Source: Nocardia sp. CNY236 (GTDB lineage: Bacteria; Actinomycetota; Actinomycetes; Mycobacteriales; Mycobacteriaceae). Taken from it: 64,000 bases of DNA. The stretch spans positions 167,972-231,971 of the forward strand of contig NZ_KI519394.1 in assembly GCF_000482385.1 (NCBI RefSeq), written 5' to 3'. A model generated the notes under the pieces. The model had not been told where the DNA came from. It did not search any database and saw nothing but the letters and a program-made list of their open reading frames with translations. Numbering within the stretch: position 1 is the first letter of the stretch; each line of letters opens with the position of its first letter. The translations under genes and the position numbers were made by a program. This document shows positions 8,668-17,662 of this stretch, one piece after another.

Positions 8668-9357
8668 TTATTTCCCCCCATTTGCCCACTTCGAGGTGCC
8701 GGGCGGCGCCTGCAAGGTGTTGAGCAGGTCAATACCTGCCACAATCAGGGCAGGGCCACCCACAGCGATGCTCCCGAGGATGCCACCGATACCCGCGCCG
8801 GCGGCCACACCAGGGATACACACGGGCAAGCTCAGGACGCACCCGATCGCCGCTCCGGCAGCGGTGCCGACGAAACCGCCGATCGTGGTGGCGAGGCCGA
8901 ACTGACTCTTGAAGTCGTTCGTCGCGCGCTGATTCTCTACCGGCGAGGCGATAGGCTGCGCCACGACGTTCACGGAGTTGACCGGCGCGTCCTCGACGAC
9001 GGCGACGTCCCGCTCCGGGGTCAACTCGAGCACGGCGCCGCCTTCTGCGACCTCTGCCTTCACCGGGACCACCGTATCGCCGACATTGAACGCGATCGGC
9101 GCCGACAGGATCGTGTCACCGTTGGAGTCCTTGACGCTGTAGACGTCGTTCTCCTCGACGTCCTCGGAAGACTTCGTCAGCTCGAACGTGCCCCCCTCGA
9201 GCGTGGTCACGACAGTTTTGTGCTCGAGCTTGACCGAGTACTGAATGGACTCGTCGGGCGTCGGAGTAGGCGCCGGCTCGGCATACGCGGTCCCGAGACC
9301 AATAGTCATCGCGCCGCTGACCGCCGCGGCCGCGGCGGCGATTCTACGGAGTTTCAT
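8668..9357 (-). CDS. Secreted hypothetical protein with C-terminal glycine-zipper helices
   Basis: A 229-residue protein. A Sec signal peptide ends near residue 26 (TAYAEP). A beta-rich middle follows (about residues 35-130). The C-terminal segment (about residues 150-215) is rich in Gly and Ala, with GGFVGTAAGAAIG and a two-Cys segment, resembling glycine-zipper membrane helices. I recognise this as a type of exported protein common in Nocardia, without a known function. The start has only a weak GGAAAA upstream. It is divergent from the Fe-S oxidoreductase. Confidence 0.75.
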   Translation of the reverse strand: MKLRRIAAAAAAVSGAMTIGLGTAYAEPAPTPTPDESIQYSVKLEHKTVVTTLEGGTFELTKSSEDVEENDVYSVKDSNGDTILSAPIAFNVGDTVVPVKAEVAEGGAVLELTPERDVAVVEDAPVNSVNVVAQPIASPVENQRATNDFKSQFGLATTIGGFVGTAAGAAIGCVLSLPVCIPGVAAGAGIGGILGSIAVGGPALIVAGIDLLNTLQAPPGTSKWANGGK

Positions 9358-9620
9358 TGTTTTCCAATCATCAGGTCGGTGTCACTGTCCGGTCTCCAGC
9401 ACGCGAGAGCCACTCCAATCAAGTTCGGACGTTGGCTCCGAACCCTCCCCGAGCGGTGCAAAACGGAGATTGGACATAACGCCGCGAGTCTAATAGATCC
9501 CGTGTGGTAGGCGAAGCTTCCTAGCGAACAGTACAACTAAGCCCATCCTTACCAACTGAGCGGCTCGTTCCGGTGTTTACGGTGGTGGACGAGCGATACG
9601 TGTCGCATCGACGCCGATGT

Positions 9621-9636
9621 TGTGATGTAAATCACG
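9621..9636. promoter_or_regulatory. CRP/GlxR-type binding site
   Basis: TGTGATGTAAATCACG matches the TGTGA-N6-TCACA consensus of CRP/GlxR regulators except at the last base. It lies about 165 bases before the Fe-S oxidoreductase start, suggesting cAMP-dependent control. Confidence 0.6.
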
Positions 9637-9700
9637 GCATATCCGGACATGCCCACTTCGCGCGAGACTCTTACGGAGCCAACCCGCGATGTACGGCTTT

Positions 9701-9731
9701 GTTACCGACGGGTAACTTACCGACGGTTAAG
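9701..9731. promoter_or_regulatory. Tandem palindromic operators
   Basis: Two adjoining palindromes, GTTACCGACGGGTAAC (9701-9716) and CTTACCGACGGTTAAG (9716-9731), share the core TTACCGACGG and sit 15 bases apart, about one and a half helical turns. They end 68 bases before the ATG of the oxidoreductase. This is the form of a TetR-type double operator; the regulator is not identifiable here. Confidence 0.6.
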
Positions 9732-9799
9732 ATACGAGCCATGCGAAGGCGGCGACCGCGCCACTTTCGCTCGTGTTGCCTCTAAAGAAAGGTCGCGAC

Positions 9800-12700
9800 A
9801 TGAATGCCCTGACAGTGACGCTGGGCACATTTGGGGCTGCGCTGAGCCTTCTGTGTTGGGCGTCGTTCTTCGGTGGTGTGAACAGAGTTGTGCGGACCAT
9901 CATGGTCGGCCAGCCCGCACCGGACCGATTGCGGCCGTTCTTCCCGCGTTTCAAGCAAATGCTGATCGAGTTCGTCGCGCACACGCGCATGGTCAAGTTC
10001 CGCACCGTCGGCTGGGCGCACTGGATCTTCATGGTCGGCTTCATGGGCGGCTTCATACTGTGGTTCGAAGCGTACGGCCAAACGTTCGACCCCGAATTCC
10101 ATTGGCCGATCATCGGCGACACCGCGATCTACCACCTGTGGGACGAGATCCTCGGAATCGGCACGGTCGTCGGCATCATCACCCTGATCACCATCCGGCA
10201 GCTGAACCATCCGCGCGTCCCGGAACGCCTGTCGCGCTTCAGCGGCTCGAACTTCGCCGCCGCATATTTCATCGAGTCCGTCGGCCTCATCGAGGGCCTG
10301 GGCATGATCTTCGTGAAGGCCGGGAAGATCGCGACCTACGGGCATGCGAACCCCGCGACCGACTTCTTCACCATGCGAGTCGCCACGTTGCTACCGGCCA
10401 GCCCGACCATGGTGTCGATCTTCGCCTTCATCAAGCTGATGTCGGGTATGGCGTTCCTGTGGTACCTGGGCCGCAATGTCACCTGGGGTGTTATCACCCA
10501 CCGGTTCTCTGCGTTCCCGAACATCTACTTCAAGCGTGAGGACGATGGCAGCGTCGCCCTGGGCGCGGCCAAGCCGATGATGTCGGGCGGCAAGCCGATC
10601 GACATGGAGACGGCGGACCCGGATGTCGATACCTTCGGCGCAGGGCGAGTCGAGGACTTCTCCTGGAAGGGCTGGCTGGACTTCACCACCTGCACCGAAT
10701 GCGGGCGGTGCCAAAGCCAGTGCCCGGCGTGGAACACCGGCAAGCCGCTGTCGCCGAAATTGCTGATCATGTCGCTGCGTGACCACGGCTATGCCAAGGC
10801 GCCCTACCTTTTGGCCGGTGGCCGCAAGGACGCGGGTGGCGACGAGGTCGGGCTGGTCGATGCCCAGGGCGCGGTCAACGAGTCCGCGCTGGCGAAAATC
10901 CCCGAGGCCGCGCGAGCCGAGGCCGAACGTCCGCTGGTCGGCGACATGGACGTCAGCGGCATCATCGATCCCGAGGTGCTGTGGAGCTGCACCACCTGCG
11001 GCGCGTGCGTCGAGCAGTGTCCAGTGGACATCGAGCACGTCGACCACATCATCGACATGCGCCGTTACCAGGTGCTGATCGAGTCCGAGTTCCCCTCCGA
11101 GCTCGCCGGCCTGTTCAAGAACCTGGAGAACAAGGGCAACCCCTGGGGGCAGAACGCCAAGGACCGGCTCAACTGGATCAACGAACTGAACTTCGAGATC
11201 CCGGTCTTCGGCCAGCCCGCCGCGAACGGGGAAGAGATCAGCAGCTTCGACGGCTACGACTACCTGTTCTGGGTCGGCTGCGCCGGCGCATACGAGGACC
11301 GTGCCAAGAAGACCACCAAAGCGGTCGCCGAACTGCTCGCCACCGCGGGCGTGAAGTTCATGGTGCTCGGCGCCGAAGAGACCTGCACCGGTGACTCGGC
11401 GCGCCGCGCGGGCAACGAATTCTTGTTCCAGCAGCTGGCGCAGCAGAACATCGAGCTGCTGAACTCGGTCTTCGAAGGCGTCGAGGATCGCCGCAAGAAG
11501 ATCGTCGTCACCTGTGCGCACTGCTTCAACGCGCTGAACAACGAATACCCGCAGGTGGGCGGGAGTTACGAGGTCGTGCACCACACCCAGTTGCTCAATC
11601 GTCTGGTGCGCCGCAAGCAGCTGATCCCGGTGACCTCGGTGTCGCGGAATGTCACCTACCACGATCCGTGCTACCTCGGACGGCACAACAAGGTCTACAA
11701 CGCGCCTCGCGAGCTGATGGCCGCCTCCGGCTCGAATCTGGTCGAGATGCCCCGACACGGCGAACGGGCCATGTGCTGTGGCGCCGGCGGCGCCCGGATG
11801 TGGATGGAAGAGCAGCTCGGCAAGCGCATCAACGTCGACCGCGTGGACGAAGGGTTGAATACTCTGGCCGGGTCGTCGAACGGTTCCGGCACCCCGGGCA
11901 AGATCGCGACCGGATGTCCCTTCTGCCGCGTTATGCTGACCGACGGCGTCACCGCCCGACAGGAGAACGGCGAGGGCGAGGGCGTCGAGGTGGTGGACGT
12001 CGCCCAGCTGATGCTCGACGCTATCGAGCGGGTGGATCCCGCCGAGCTGACCGAAAAGATCACCGTCGTTCAACAACCCAAAGCACCCGCCGCGAAACCG
12101 GAACCGGAGCCGGAACTTGCCCCGGCGTCCGCCACGCCCACGCCGGCCACAACCGCGCCCGCCGGCGGCGGTCTGGCCATGAAGGGCCCGGCCAAAGCAC
12201 CAGGTGGTCTCGGGATGAAGGGCGCCGCCAAAGCACCCGGCGCCAAAACACCCGGCGGCCTGGGCATGAAAGGCGGAGCCAAAGCACCCGGAGCCAAAGC
12301 ACCCGGCGCGCAGGCGACCGAACCAACGCAGACCGACGCCACCTCGGCGCCAGCCGCACCGGTCAAAGGCCTTGCTATGAAAGGCCCGGCCAAAGCACCG
12401 GGTGGTCTCGGGATGAAGGGCGGCGCCAAAGCACCGGGAGCGAAAGCACCCGGCGCGAAGGCACCCGGCCTGGCGATGAAGGGCGCGGCCAAGGCGCCGG
12501 GCGCGAAGGCTCCGGGCGCAAAGGCTCCGGCGACGGACGCACCCACGGCAGGCCCCTCGGGTGAGGCAACACCTGACGCTGATTCAGCGGCTGTGGCTCA
12601 GACCGAAACTGCGCCGACCGAAACCAAGCCGACCGAAACCAAGCCGACGGTTCCAGCCAAGGGCCTGGCCATGAAGTCCGGCTTCAAGCGGCCCGGCCCC

Positions 12701-12898
12701 AAGGCTCCCGGCGCTCCTGTCTCCACCCGGCGACAGGAGCCCGAAACTGCGGCGACACAGACCGAACCCGCTGTCGAGTCCGAGCCGACCGGCAACGGCG
12801 CCAGCGGCGACGGGGCGCCCGACGTCGCGCCGCCGACCGCCAAACCCGGTGGTCTCGGCTTCAAGTCCGGTGCCAAGGCGCCGGGACGGAAGAACTGA
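9800..12898 (+). CDS. Membrane-bound Fe-S oxidoreductase (Rv0338c-like, heterodisulfide-reductase type)
   Basis: A 1032-residue protein. The N-terminal ~260 residues form several membrane helices like a heme b/quinone-binding subunit. Two 4Fe-4S motifs follow (CTECGRCQSQCPAW near residue 297; CTTCGACVEQCPVD near residue 396). Then come two CCG-type cysteine domains (TCAHCFN, YHDPCYLGRHN, CCGAGGARMW, TGCPFC). From about residue 760 a low-complexity tail repeats GLAMKGPAKAPG-like units. It should pass electrons between a cytoplasmic donor and the quinone pool; the donor is unknown. Rv0338c of M. tuberculosis has the same core, and as I recall is about 880 residues, so the tail is extended here. 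ATG 9800 follows AGAAAGG. Confidence 0.87.
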   Translation: MNALTVTLGTFGAALSLLCWASFFGGVNRVVRTIMVGQPAPDRLRPFFPRFKQMLIEFVAHTRMVKFRTVGWAHWIFMVGFMGGFILWFEAYGQTFDPEFHWPIIGDTAIYHLWDEILGIGTVVGIITLITIRQLNHPRVPERLSRFSGSNFAAAYFIESVGLIEGLGMIFVKAGKIATYGHANPATDFFTMRVATLLPASPTMVSIFAFIKLMSGMAFLWYLGRNVTWGVITHRFSAFPNIYFKREDDGSVALGAAKPMMSGGKPIDMETADPDVDTFGAGRVEDFSWKGWLDFTTCTECGRCQSQCPAWNTGKPLSPKLLIMSLRDHGYAKAPYLLAGGRKDAGGDEVGLVDAQGAVNESALAKIPEAARAEAERPLVGDMDVSGIIDPEVLWSCTTCGACVEQCPVDIEHVDHIIDMRRYQVLIESEFPSELAGLFKNLENKGNPWGQNAKDRLNWINELNFEIPVFGQPAANGEEISSFDGYDYLFWVGCAGAYEDRAKKTTKAVAELLATAGVKFMVLGAEETCTGDSARRAGNEFLFQQLAQQNIELLNSVFEGVEDRRKKIVVTCAHCFNALNNEYPQVGGSYEVVHHTQLLNRLVRRKQLIPVTSVSRNVTYHDPCYLGRHNKVYNAPRELMAASGSNLVEMPRHGERAMCCGAGGARMWMEEQLGKRINVDRVDEGLNTLAGSSNGSGTPGKIATGCPFCRVMLTDGVTARQENGEGEGVEVVDVAQLMLDAIERVDPAELTEKITVVQQPKAPAAKPEPEPELAPASATPTPATTAPAGGGLAMKGPAKAPGGLGMKGAAKAPGAKTPGGLGMKGGAKAPGAKAPGAQATEPTQTDATSAPAAPVKGLAMKGPAKAPGGLGMKGGAKAPGAKAPGAKAPGLAMKGAAKAPGAKAPGAKAPATDAPTAGPSGEATPDADSAAVAQTETAPTETKPTETKPTVPAKGLAMKSGFKRPGPKAPGAPVSTRRQEPETAATQTEPAVESEPTGNGASGDGAPDVAPPTAKPGGLGFKSGAKAPGRKN
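12160..12890 (+). repeat. In-frame AKAPG/MKG repeat tract
   Basis: About a dozen imperfect copies of units such as GGCGCCAAAGCACCCGG, encoding GLGMKG and AKAPGAKAPG, make up the C-terminal tail of the Fe-S protein. The encoded tail is Lys/Ala/Pro/Gly-rich and strongly basic. It is coding repeat, not a CRISPR array: the units have no unique spacers. Confidence 0.8.
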
Positions 12899-12914
12899 GC
12901 GCAGCCTCCGACAC

Positions 12915-12960
12915 ACGGCCGACACCCGGGTCCCGCTCCAGGGACTCGAGCGTCGGCCGT
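12915..12960 (+). terminator. Long two-part hairpin after the Fe-S oxidoreductase
   Basis: ACGGCCGAC pairs with GTCGGCCGT, and inside it CGGGTCCC pairs with GGGACTCG through one G-T wobble, leaving a 6-base loop. It begins 17 bases after the stop codon. Confidence 0.65.
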
Positions 12961-13092
12961 TCTCCTGCCCTGGCGAGTCCCGCGTCACCCACGAATGCGC
13001 AGTAGCTGACGTCTCCGCTTGTACATCTGCCGTTGCCCGGCCTCTTGCCTCGGTGACGCGGCGCCGCCATCGGCAGGGCATACCAATCTTTT

Positions 13093-14415
13093 ATGCGATG
13101 CACAGTCTTCGGTACCGGGTATCTCGGAGCCACGCACGCGGCGTGCATGGCCGAACTCGGACACGATGTCGTCGGGGTGGACGTCGACCCAGGAAAGGTC
13201 GCGAAATTGTCCGACGGGGTGGCGCCGTTCTACGAACCCGGCTTGGAGGAGGTGCTGCGCCGCAACCTCGCCGCAGGTCGGTTGCGGTTCACCACCTCCT
13301 ACGCCGAGGCGGCCGCGCACGCACAGGTGCATTTCCTCGGCGTGGGCACCCCGCAGAAGCGGGGTGAGTACGCCGCAGACCTGCGACATGTCCACTCCGT
13401 GGTCGACACGCTCACACCCATGTTGGAGCGCCCTTCGGTGATCGTCGGCAAATCGACGGTTCCGGTCGGCACAGCCGCGGCGCTCGGCGCTCGCGCCCGC
13501 GCATCGAGTGCCACCGACGTCGAGGTGGCGTGGAACCCGGAGTTTCTGCGCGAAGGCTTCGCGGTCTCCGACACGCTACGTCCGGATCGGCTGGTCCTTG
13601 GCGTAGACCAGGGTCGCGACGCCGCCGCGTGGGTCGAGGCGCTGATCCGGGAGATCTATGCCGAGCCGATCGCCGCCGATGTCCCTTTCTTGCTGACCGA
13701 CCTGGCCACTGCGGAATTGACCAAAGTTTCCGCGAACGCGTTTCTGGCGACGAAGATTTCGTTCATCAATGCCGTGTCGGATGTTTGCGAGGCGACCGGC
13801 GCCGACGTCACCGTGCTGGCCGACGCTCTCGGTTACGACGCCCGGATCGGCCGCCGATTCCTGGACGCGGGTGTGGGTTTCGGCGGCGGATGTCTACCGA
13901 AGGATATTCGGGCGTTCATGGCGCGTGCCGGTGAACTCGGCGCCGATCACGCCGTAGCCTTTCTTCGTGAGGTAGACCACATCAATACCCGCCGCCGCAC
14001 CACGGTCGTGGACATGGCCGCTCGCGCCTGTGGCGGCACACTGCGCGGCGCCGACGTCGCTGTACTCGGCACAGCCTTCAAACCGGAATCCGACGATGTC
14101 CGCGACTCGCCCGCGCTCCATGTGGCAGGGATGATTCGACTCCGGGGCGCGGAGGTGACCGTGTACGACCCCAAGGCGCTGGAGAATTCACGCCGGGTAT
14201 TCCCGACACTGAATTACGCGACGTCGGTCACCGAGGCGTGCGAATTCGCCGATGTCGTGCTGGTGCTCACCGAATGGGACGAGTTCACCGCGCTGCGCCC
14301 CCAGGACTTGGACCAGGTGGTGCGTGTGCGTTCGATCATCGACGGTCGGAACTGTCTCAATCGTGCCACGTGGCGGGCTGCCGGATGGGTGTACGCGGGA
14401 CTCGGCACGCCGTAG
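13093..14415 (+). CDS. UDP-glucose 6-dehydrogenase
   Basis: A 440-residue enzyme that oxidises UDP-glucose to UDP-glucuronate with NAD. The Rossmann motif MRCTVFGTGYLGATH opens the protein. The Glu-containing VEVAWNPEFLREGFAV lies near residue 150. The nucleophilic Cys is in GVGFGGGCLPKDIRAF near residue 260. The C-terminal UDP-binding domain contains LGTAFKPESDDVRDSPAL. Length and motifs are typical, and M. tuberculosis Rv0322 is the expected counterpart. The ATG has little ribosome-binding sequence; the preceding 194 bases contain only the hairpin. UDP-glucuronate would feed envelope polysaccharide synthesis. Confidence 0.93.
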   Translation: MRCTVFGTGYLGATHAACMAELGHDVVGVDVDPGKVAKLSDGVAPFYEPGLEEVLRRNLAAGRLRFTTSYAEAAAHAQVHFLGVGTPQKRGEYAADLRHVHSVVDTLTPMLERPSVIVGKSTVPVGTAAALGARARASSATDVEVAWNPEFLREGFAVSDTLRPDRLVLGVDQGRDAAAWVEALIREIYAEPIAADVPFLLTDLATAELTKVSANAFLATKISFINAVSDVCEATGADVTVLADALGYDARIGRRFLDAGVGFGGGCLPKDIRAFMARAGELGADHAVAFLREVDHINTRRRTTVVDMAARACGGTLRGADVAVLGTAFKPESDDVRDSPALHVAGMIRLRGAEVTVYDPKALENSRRVFPTLNYATSVTEACEFADVVLVLTEWDEFTALRPQDLDQVVRVRSIIDGRNCLNRATWRAAGWVYAGLGTP

Positions 14416-14561
14416 AGTTGCGCTGCGAGGCAGTCCCAGCTGGATGGACGAGCCTGCCTCGAGCACAGTTGATCACCGGCGGTAGGGTCCGTCCAGTGGG
14501 CCGCGGCCGAAAGACGGAGCAGGCTCGCATGTCGTGACGCGTGAAACGAGATGGGCAGCTG

Positions 14562-15878
14562 ATGAGTTCGGTACTGGGAGTTTCGGTGGGGGTTGGCGCC
14601 ATTCGCATGGCGCGACCACATGCCGGTAGCTCTGCCGGGCATGTTTCGCCCCACTCCTTCGACGTACAGACCATTCCGGTCGTGGACCGGAGTGTAGAAG
14701 AGTTCACTGCCGAAGCCATCGGGGTCACGCTGGAGTCCTCGCCGGATATAGGCGCCGTTGCGATTGCCTACCGCAGCGAGCAACACGCTCACACGATTCG
14801 GGCAGCGATGGCACGCCAGCAGTTGACCAATTACGAACTGGTGCCGGAAGTCGCAGCCGCACTGGACTTCGCCTACGCGACGCATTCGGTCGGCGACCAA
14901 TCCTCGCTGCTCGTCTACGATCTGGGTAGCTCTGGTCTGTCGGTGAGTGTGATCGACGCCCGGACTCGAAGGGTCCACTACAGCGAACGCTCCAGCGACA
15001 TCAGCGGCGACTATCTCGATTCACTCATCCGCGAGCAGCAGATCGCGTCGGGTCGCATCGCCCATCCGCCGGATATCGCCGGCCTCGGCGCACTCGACGC
15101 TCTGTGCCGGGAGGCGAAAGAACAGCTGACGACCAATACCGCCGTGGCTCTGCCCAGCAAGCAGGGGCTGGTGCTGTTGGCACAGGAGAATTTCGAATCG
15201 CTGATCACCCTGGCCATCGAGTCGTCGGCGCGCATGGCCCACAATGCGGTCCTGCGTACCAACTGTCCGGTCGACGGTGTCCTCGCCATCGGTGGATGCG
15301 CCCGAATCCCGTTGATCGCCGCGGTGCTCGAACGCTCGATGGGGGTGCCGGTCATCGTTCCGGACTGCCCGGAGACCGTGACCGCGCGCGGCGCTGCACT
15401 TCTGGCCAGGCCGACCCACCCGAGACCTCCTATTCCGAGGACGGCGCTCGATGACGAGCGGCTGTCGCCGGCATGGCTGTCCGCGCCCGCCACCCGTGGC
15501 AAACGCGAGATCAATGGAGCGGTGTTGACCGTCAGCGCCTTGGTGGTGGTCGCCGCGATCGGGCTCGGCCTCGGCTACGGGCCAGAGGTGCTGGAACGCG
15601 ATTCACATACCCAAGAGGCGCCGCCCACGGGACCGCAGACGAGCGCGCCGCGAACCACCGACCTCGATCCCCAGATCGCGGCCGTGCCGAGCGCCACAGA
15701 ACCATTGGTGCAGGAATCGTTGTTGGTGCCGCCACCCAACCGGTCCCAGACTCCGAGCGAGGCACCACCGCCACCGCCGCCCGGCCCGAACACCATTGTG
15801 GTTCCTGGACTTCCGCCGATCGTGCTGCCCACCATCCCGCCGGAACTCTTCCCTTTCCCTCCTCCGCCGCCACCCTGA
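14562..15878 (+). CDS. Membrane-anchored Hsp70-like protein with Pro-rich tail
   Basis: A 438-residue protein. Residues ~1-290 form an actin/Hsp70-like ATPase fold with recognisable phosphate loops (LLVYDLGSSGLSVSVID and VDGVLAIGGCARIPL). One membrane helix lies near residues 319-338 (LTVSALVVVAAIGLGLGYG). A Pro-rich extracytoplasmic tail ends in a run of prolines. The substrate-binding half of Hsp70 is replaced by the anchor and tail. An upstream GTG at 14541 is in frame but lacks a ribosome-binding site; ATG 14562 gives the family-like opening MSSVLGVSVGVGA. It is a more complete relative of the protein at 3304-4683. Function unknown; a sensor of envelope state is an inference. Confidence 0.7.
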   Translation: MSSVLGVSVGVGAIRMARPHAGSSAGHVSPHSFDVQTIPVVDRSVEEFTAEAIGVTLESSPDIGAVAIAYRSEQHAHTIRAAMARQQLTNYELVPEVAAALDFAYATHSVGDQSSLLVYDLGSSGLSVSVIDARTRRVHYSERSSDISGDYLDSLIREQQIASGRIAHPPDIAGLGALDALCREAKEQLTTNTAVALPSKQGLVLLAQENFESLITLAIESSARMAHNAVLRTNCPVDGVLAIGGCARIPLIAAVLERSMGVPVIVPDCPETVTARGAALLARPTHPRPPIPRTALDDERLSPAWLSAPATRGKREINGAVLTVSALVVVAAIGLGLGYGPEVLERDSHTQEAPPTGPQTSAPRTTDLDPQIAAVPSATEPLVQESLLVPPPNRSQTPSEAPPPPPPGPNTIVVPGLPPIVLPTIPPELFPFPPPPPP

Positions 15879-15997
15879 ACCGGGCTCGTGCGCACCGCCC
15901 GGCGTCACGATGCGCAAGCAGGTGCTCTGGAAACCGACCTGGAATCGTTGTTCGAGAAGACCGAGGCCCCAGTCGGCACTGCGCCGGCCGATCCGAT

Positions 15998-17272
15998 TCA
16001 GACCCGCGCGTGACGCGCGTGACGCGGCCGCACCGGAGGGCTGGCATCCTTGCCCCCGAGCGGGCGAGCCAGCAAGACGGCAATACCTGTTGTCAACGGC
16101 ACCGACAGCGCCAGCGCAATACCGCCGACCGCAGAGCGTGCGATCTCGATAGCGACGGCATCTCCGACCAGGACATCGCGGATGGACCGTCCCGCGACAC
16201 TGAACAGCAGCAACAGTGGCAGTGCTCCACCGGCGTAGGCCAGCACCAAGGTGTAGACCGTGCTGGCAATATGGTCTCGTCCCACGCGCATTGCTGCGGC
16301 GAAGATCTCCCGCCGCGATGCCGATTCGTCGATCGCGGCCAACTCGAACGCGGCAGACGCCTGGGTGATGGTGACGTCGTTGAGCACACCGAGTGAGCCG
16401 ATGATGAACCCGGCCAACAGCAGCCCAGTGATACTGACGTGCGCGATATACGTCGCCACGTTGGTGTTCTGTTCCTCGGAAAGCCCGGTCACAGTGGTCA
16501 ACTCGATGGTCAGCCACGACAGGGCCGCCGCGAGCGCCATCGAGGTCAGTGTTCCGAGCAACGCCGAACTGGTGCGAAGGTTCACCCCATGCGCCAAATA
16601 CAGCACCGCGTAGAGGATCAACGAGCCGGCGACCAGCGCCACCGGGATCGCGGGTTTGCCATCCAGCAAGGCAGGCAACAAGAAGAACACGAGCACCGCG
16701 AAGGCGAACACCAGCCCCAGTAGTGCACGAACCCCGCGCCAGCGCGCCACGACGATGATCACGAGCACGAATGCCAGTGCAATCAGAGCGAGCGGCAGCC
16801 CGCGAGCGTAGTCGTCGAAGGAATACAGCGGCATGCCGCTCGGGTCGGCTTGTCGCACCAGCCGGATCCGGTCACCGGCGTGCAGGTCGGGTTGCCCTGG
16901 TCCGGGAGCGATTTCGAACAAGGTGCGGTTGCCCTCGTGCGGGCCGGACTCGATCGCGATCAGATTGCGCTGACAGGTGTAGGCAGTGTTGCGCGGCTGC
17001 ATGGGCTCGTCGACGAACACCTTGCCCAATGACGGGCTGCCGCAGGGGCCGACATCTTGGCGCAATACTGTCCCCGCCTCGGTGCGCACTGCGCCGCCGC
17101 CCGCGTTCTGCAGCGGTGCGGGAATGTCGACATGCTGTTCACTCGGCCACAGCGCGATCGCACCGATGACGACGAGACCGCCGATCGCGACCAGCAGCCC
17201 GATGACCACCCGCGCCGCAGTCGCGCCGATGGCGATCGGTCCAGAATGATCGTGATGATGATGGTCGCTCAC
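15998..17272 (-). CDS. YibE/F-family membrane protein
   Basis: A 424-residue integral membrane protein. A His-rich start (DHHHHDHSG) precedes the first helix, followed by an exposed domain with two Cys (residues ~60-130). About seven further helices come after it, including conserved EEQNTNVATYIAHVSITGL and LNDVTITQASAAFEL segments typical of YibE/F proteins. The family's role is unknown; the His cluster suggests metal binding. GTG 17272 is preceded by GGTAGGAG. The end of the gene faces the Hsp70-like gene across about 120 bases. Confidence 0.85.
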   Translation of the reverse strand: MSDHHHHDHSGPIAIGATAARVVIGLLVAIGGLVVIGAIALWPSEQHVDIPAPLQNAGGGAVRTEAGTVLRQDVGPCGSPSLGKVFVDEPMQPRNTAYTCQRNLIAIESGPHEGNRTLFEIAPGPGQPDLHAGDRIRLVRQADPSGMPLYSFDDYARGLPLALIALAFVLVIIVVARWRGVRALLGLVFAFAVLVFFLLPALLDGKPAIPVALVAGSLILYAVLYLAHGVNLRTSSALLGTLTSMALAAALSWLTIELTTVTGLSEEQNTNVATYIAHVSITGLLLAGFIIGSLGVLNDVTITQASAAFELAAIDESASRREIFAAAMRVGRDHIASTVYTLVLAYAGGALPLLLLFSVAGRSIRDVLVGDAVAIEIARSAVGGIALALSVPLTTGIAVLLARPLGGKDASPPVRPRHARHARV

Positions 17273-17662
17273 CGCGCTCCTACCTGTCCGGCGTGATGCT
17301 GTCCGCAGTGAGCATAAGGGATTTCATTTTCAAGATCGGGTCAGTGCCCACAACGCACAGCGGATACGCAGCCAACACGAACTGATCGCGAGACGGTAGC
17401 AGGTGCGGGAAGGGGCGGCGGAGAGCAGGGGGACGTCTCCGCCGCCCGCGGGCAGGCCGCCCAGGGGGGTAGGCGGCCCAACCCGGGGCCGAATATACCC
17501 AAGGGGGATAGGCAATCCGGCCGGGCACTTCGAGGTGCCGAGGACTACTGTACACAAAAGTCGTTCTTTTGCGCTACTAGGTCGCGAACTTCGGCGAGTA
17601 TCCGTACGTAAGGTTTGTTTTTGGCCTGTAAGCGGGGCAGCAACGTGACAACGGCGACAGCG
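17273..17662. other. Intergenic region with several hairpins
   Basis: 390 bases between the aminotransferase stop and the YibE/F start, both on the minus strand. It holds two strong hairpins (listed), two near-repeats of CCCAGGGGGGTAGGC and CCCAAGGGGGATAGGC, and a smaller GGCAC/GTGCC stem. No gene is convincing. It probably combines the aminotransferase terminator with the YibE/F promoter. Confidence 0.5.
17414..17478. terminator. Pair of strong hairpins downstream of the aminotransferase gene
   Basis: GGCGGCGGAGA (17414-17424) pairs perfectly with TCTCCGCCGCC (17436-17446). Next to it GGCCGCC (17455-17461) pairs with GGCGGCC (17472-17478). Both lack a T-run. Confidence 0.5.

Larger units (their letters stand above)
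9358..9799. other. Divergent promoter region of the secreted protein and Fe-S oxidoreductase genes
   Basis: 442 bases with no convincing gene. It holds a CRP/GlxR-like site (9621-9636) and two adjoining palindromes (9701-9731), both listed separately and both on the Fe-S oxidoreductase side. Confidence 0.6.

Noticed and set aside
12160..12890. Short repeats suggestive of a CRISPR array
   Set aside because: The repeats are in frame with the Fe-S protein, vary in sequence and have no unique spacers of constant length.
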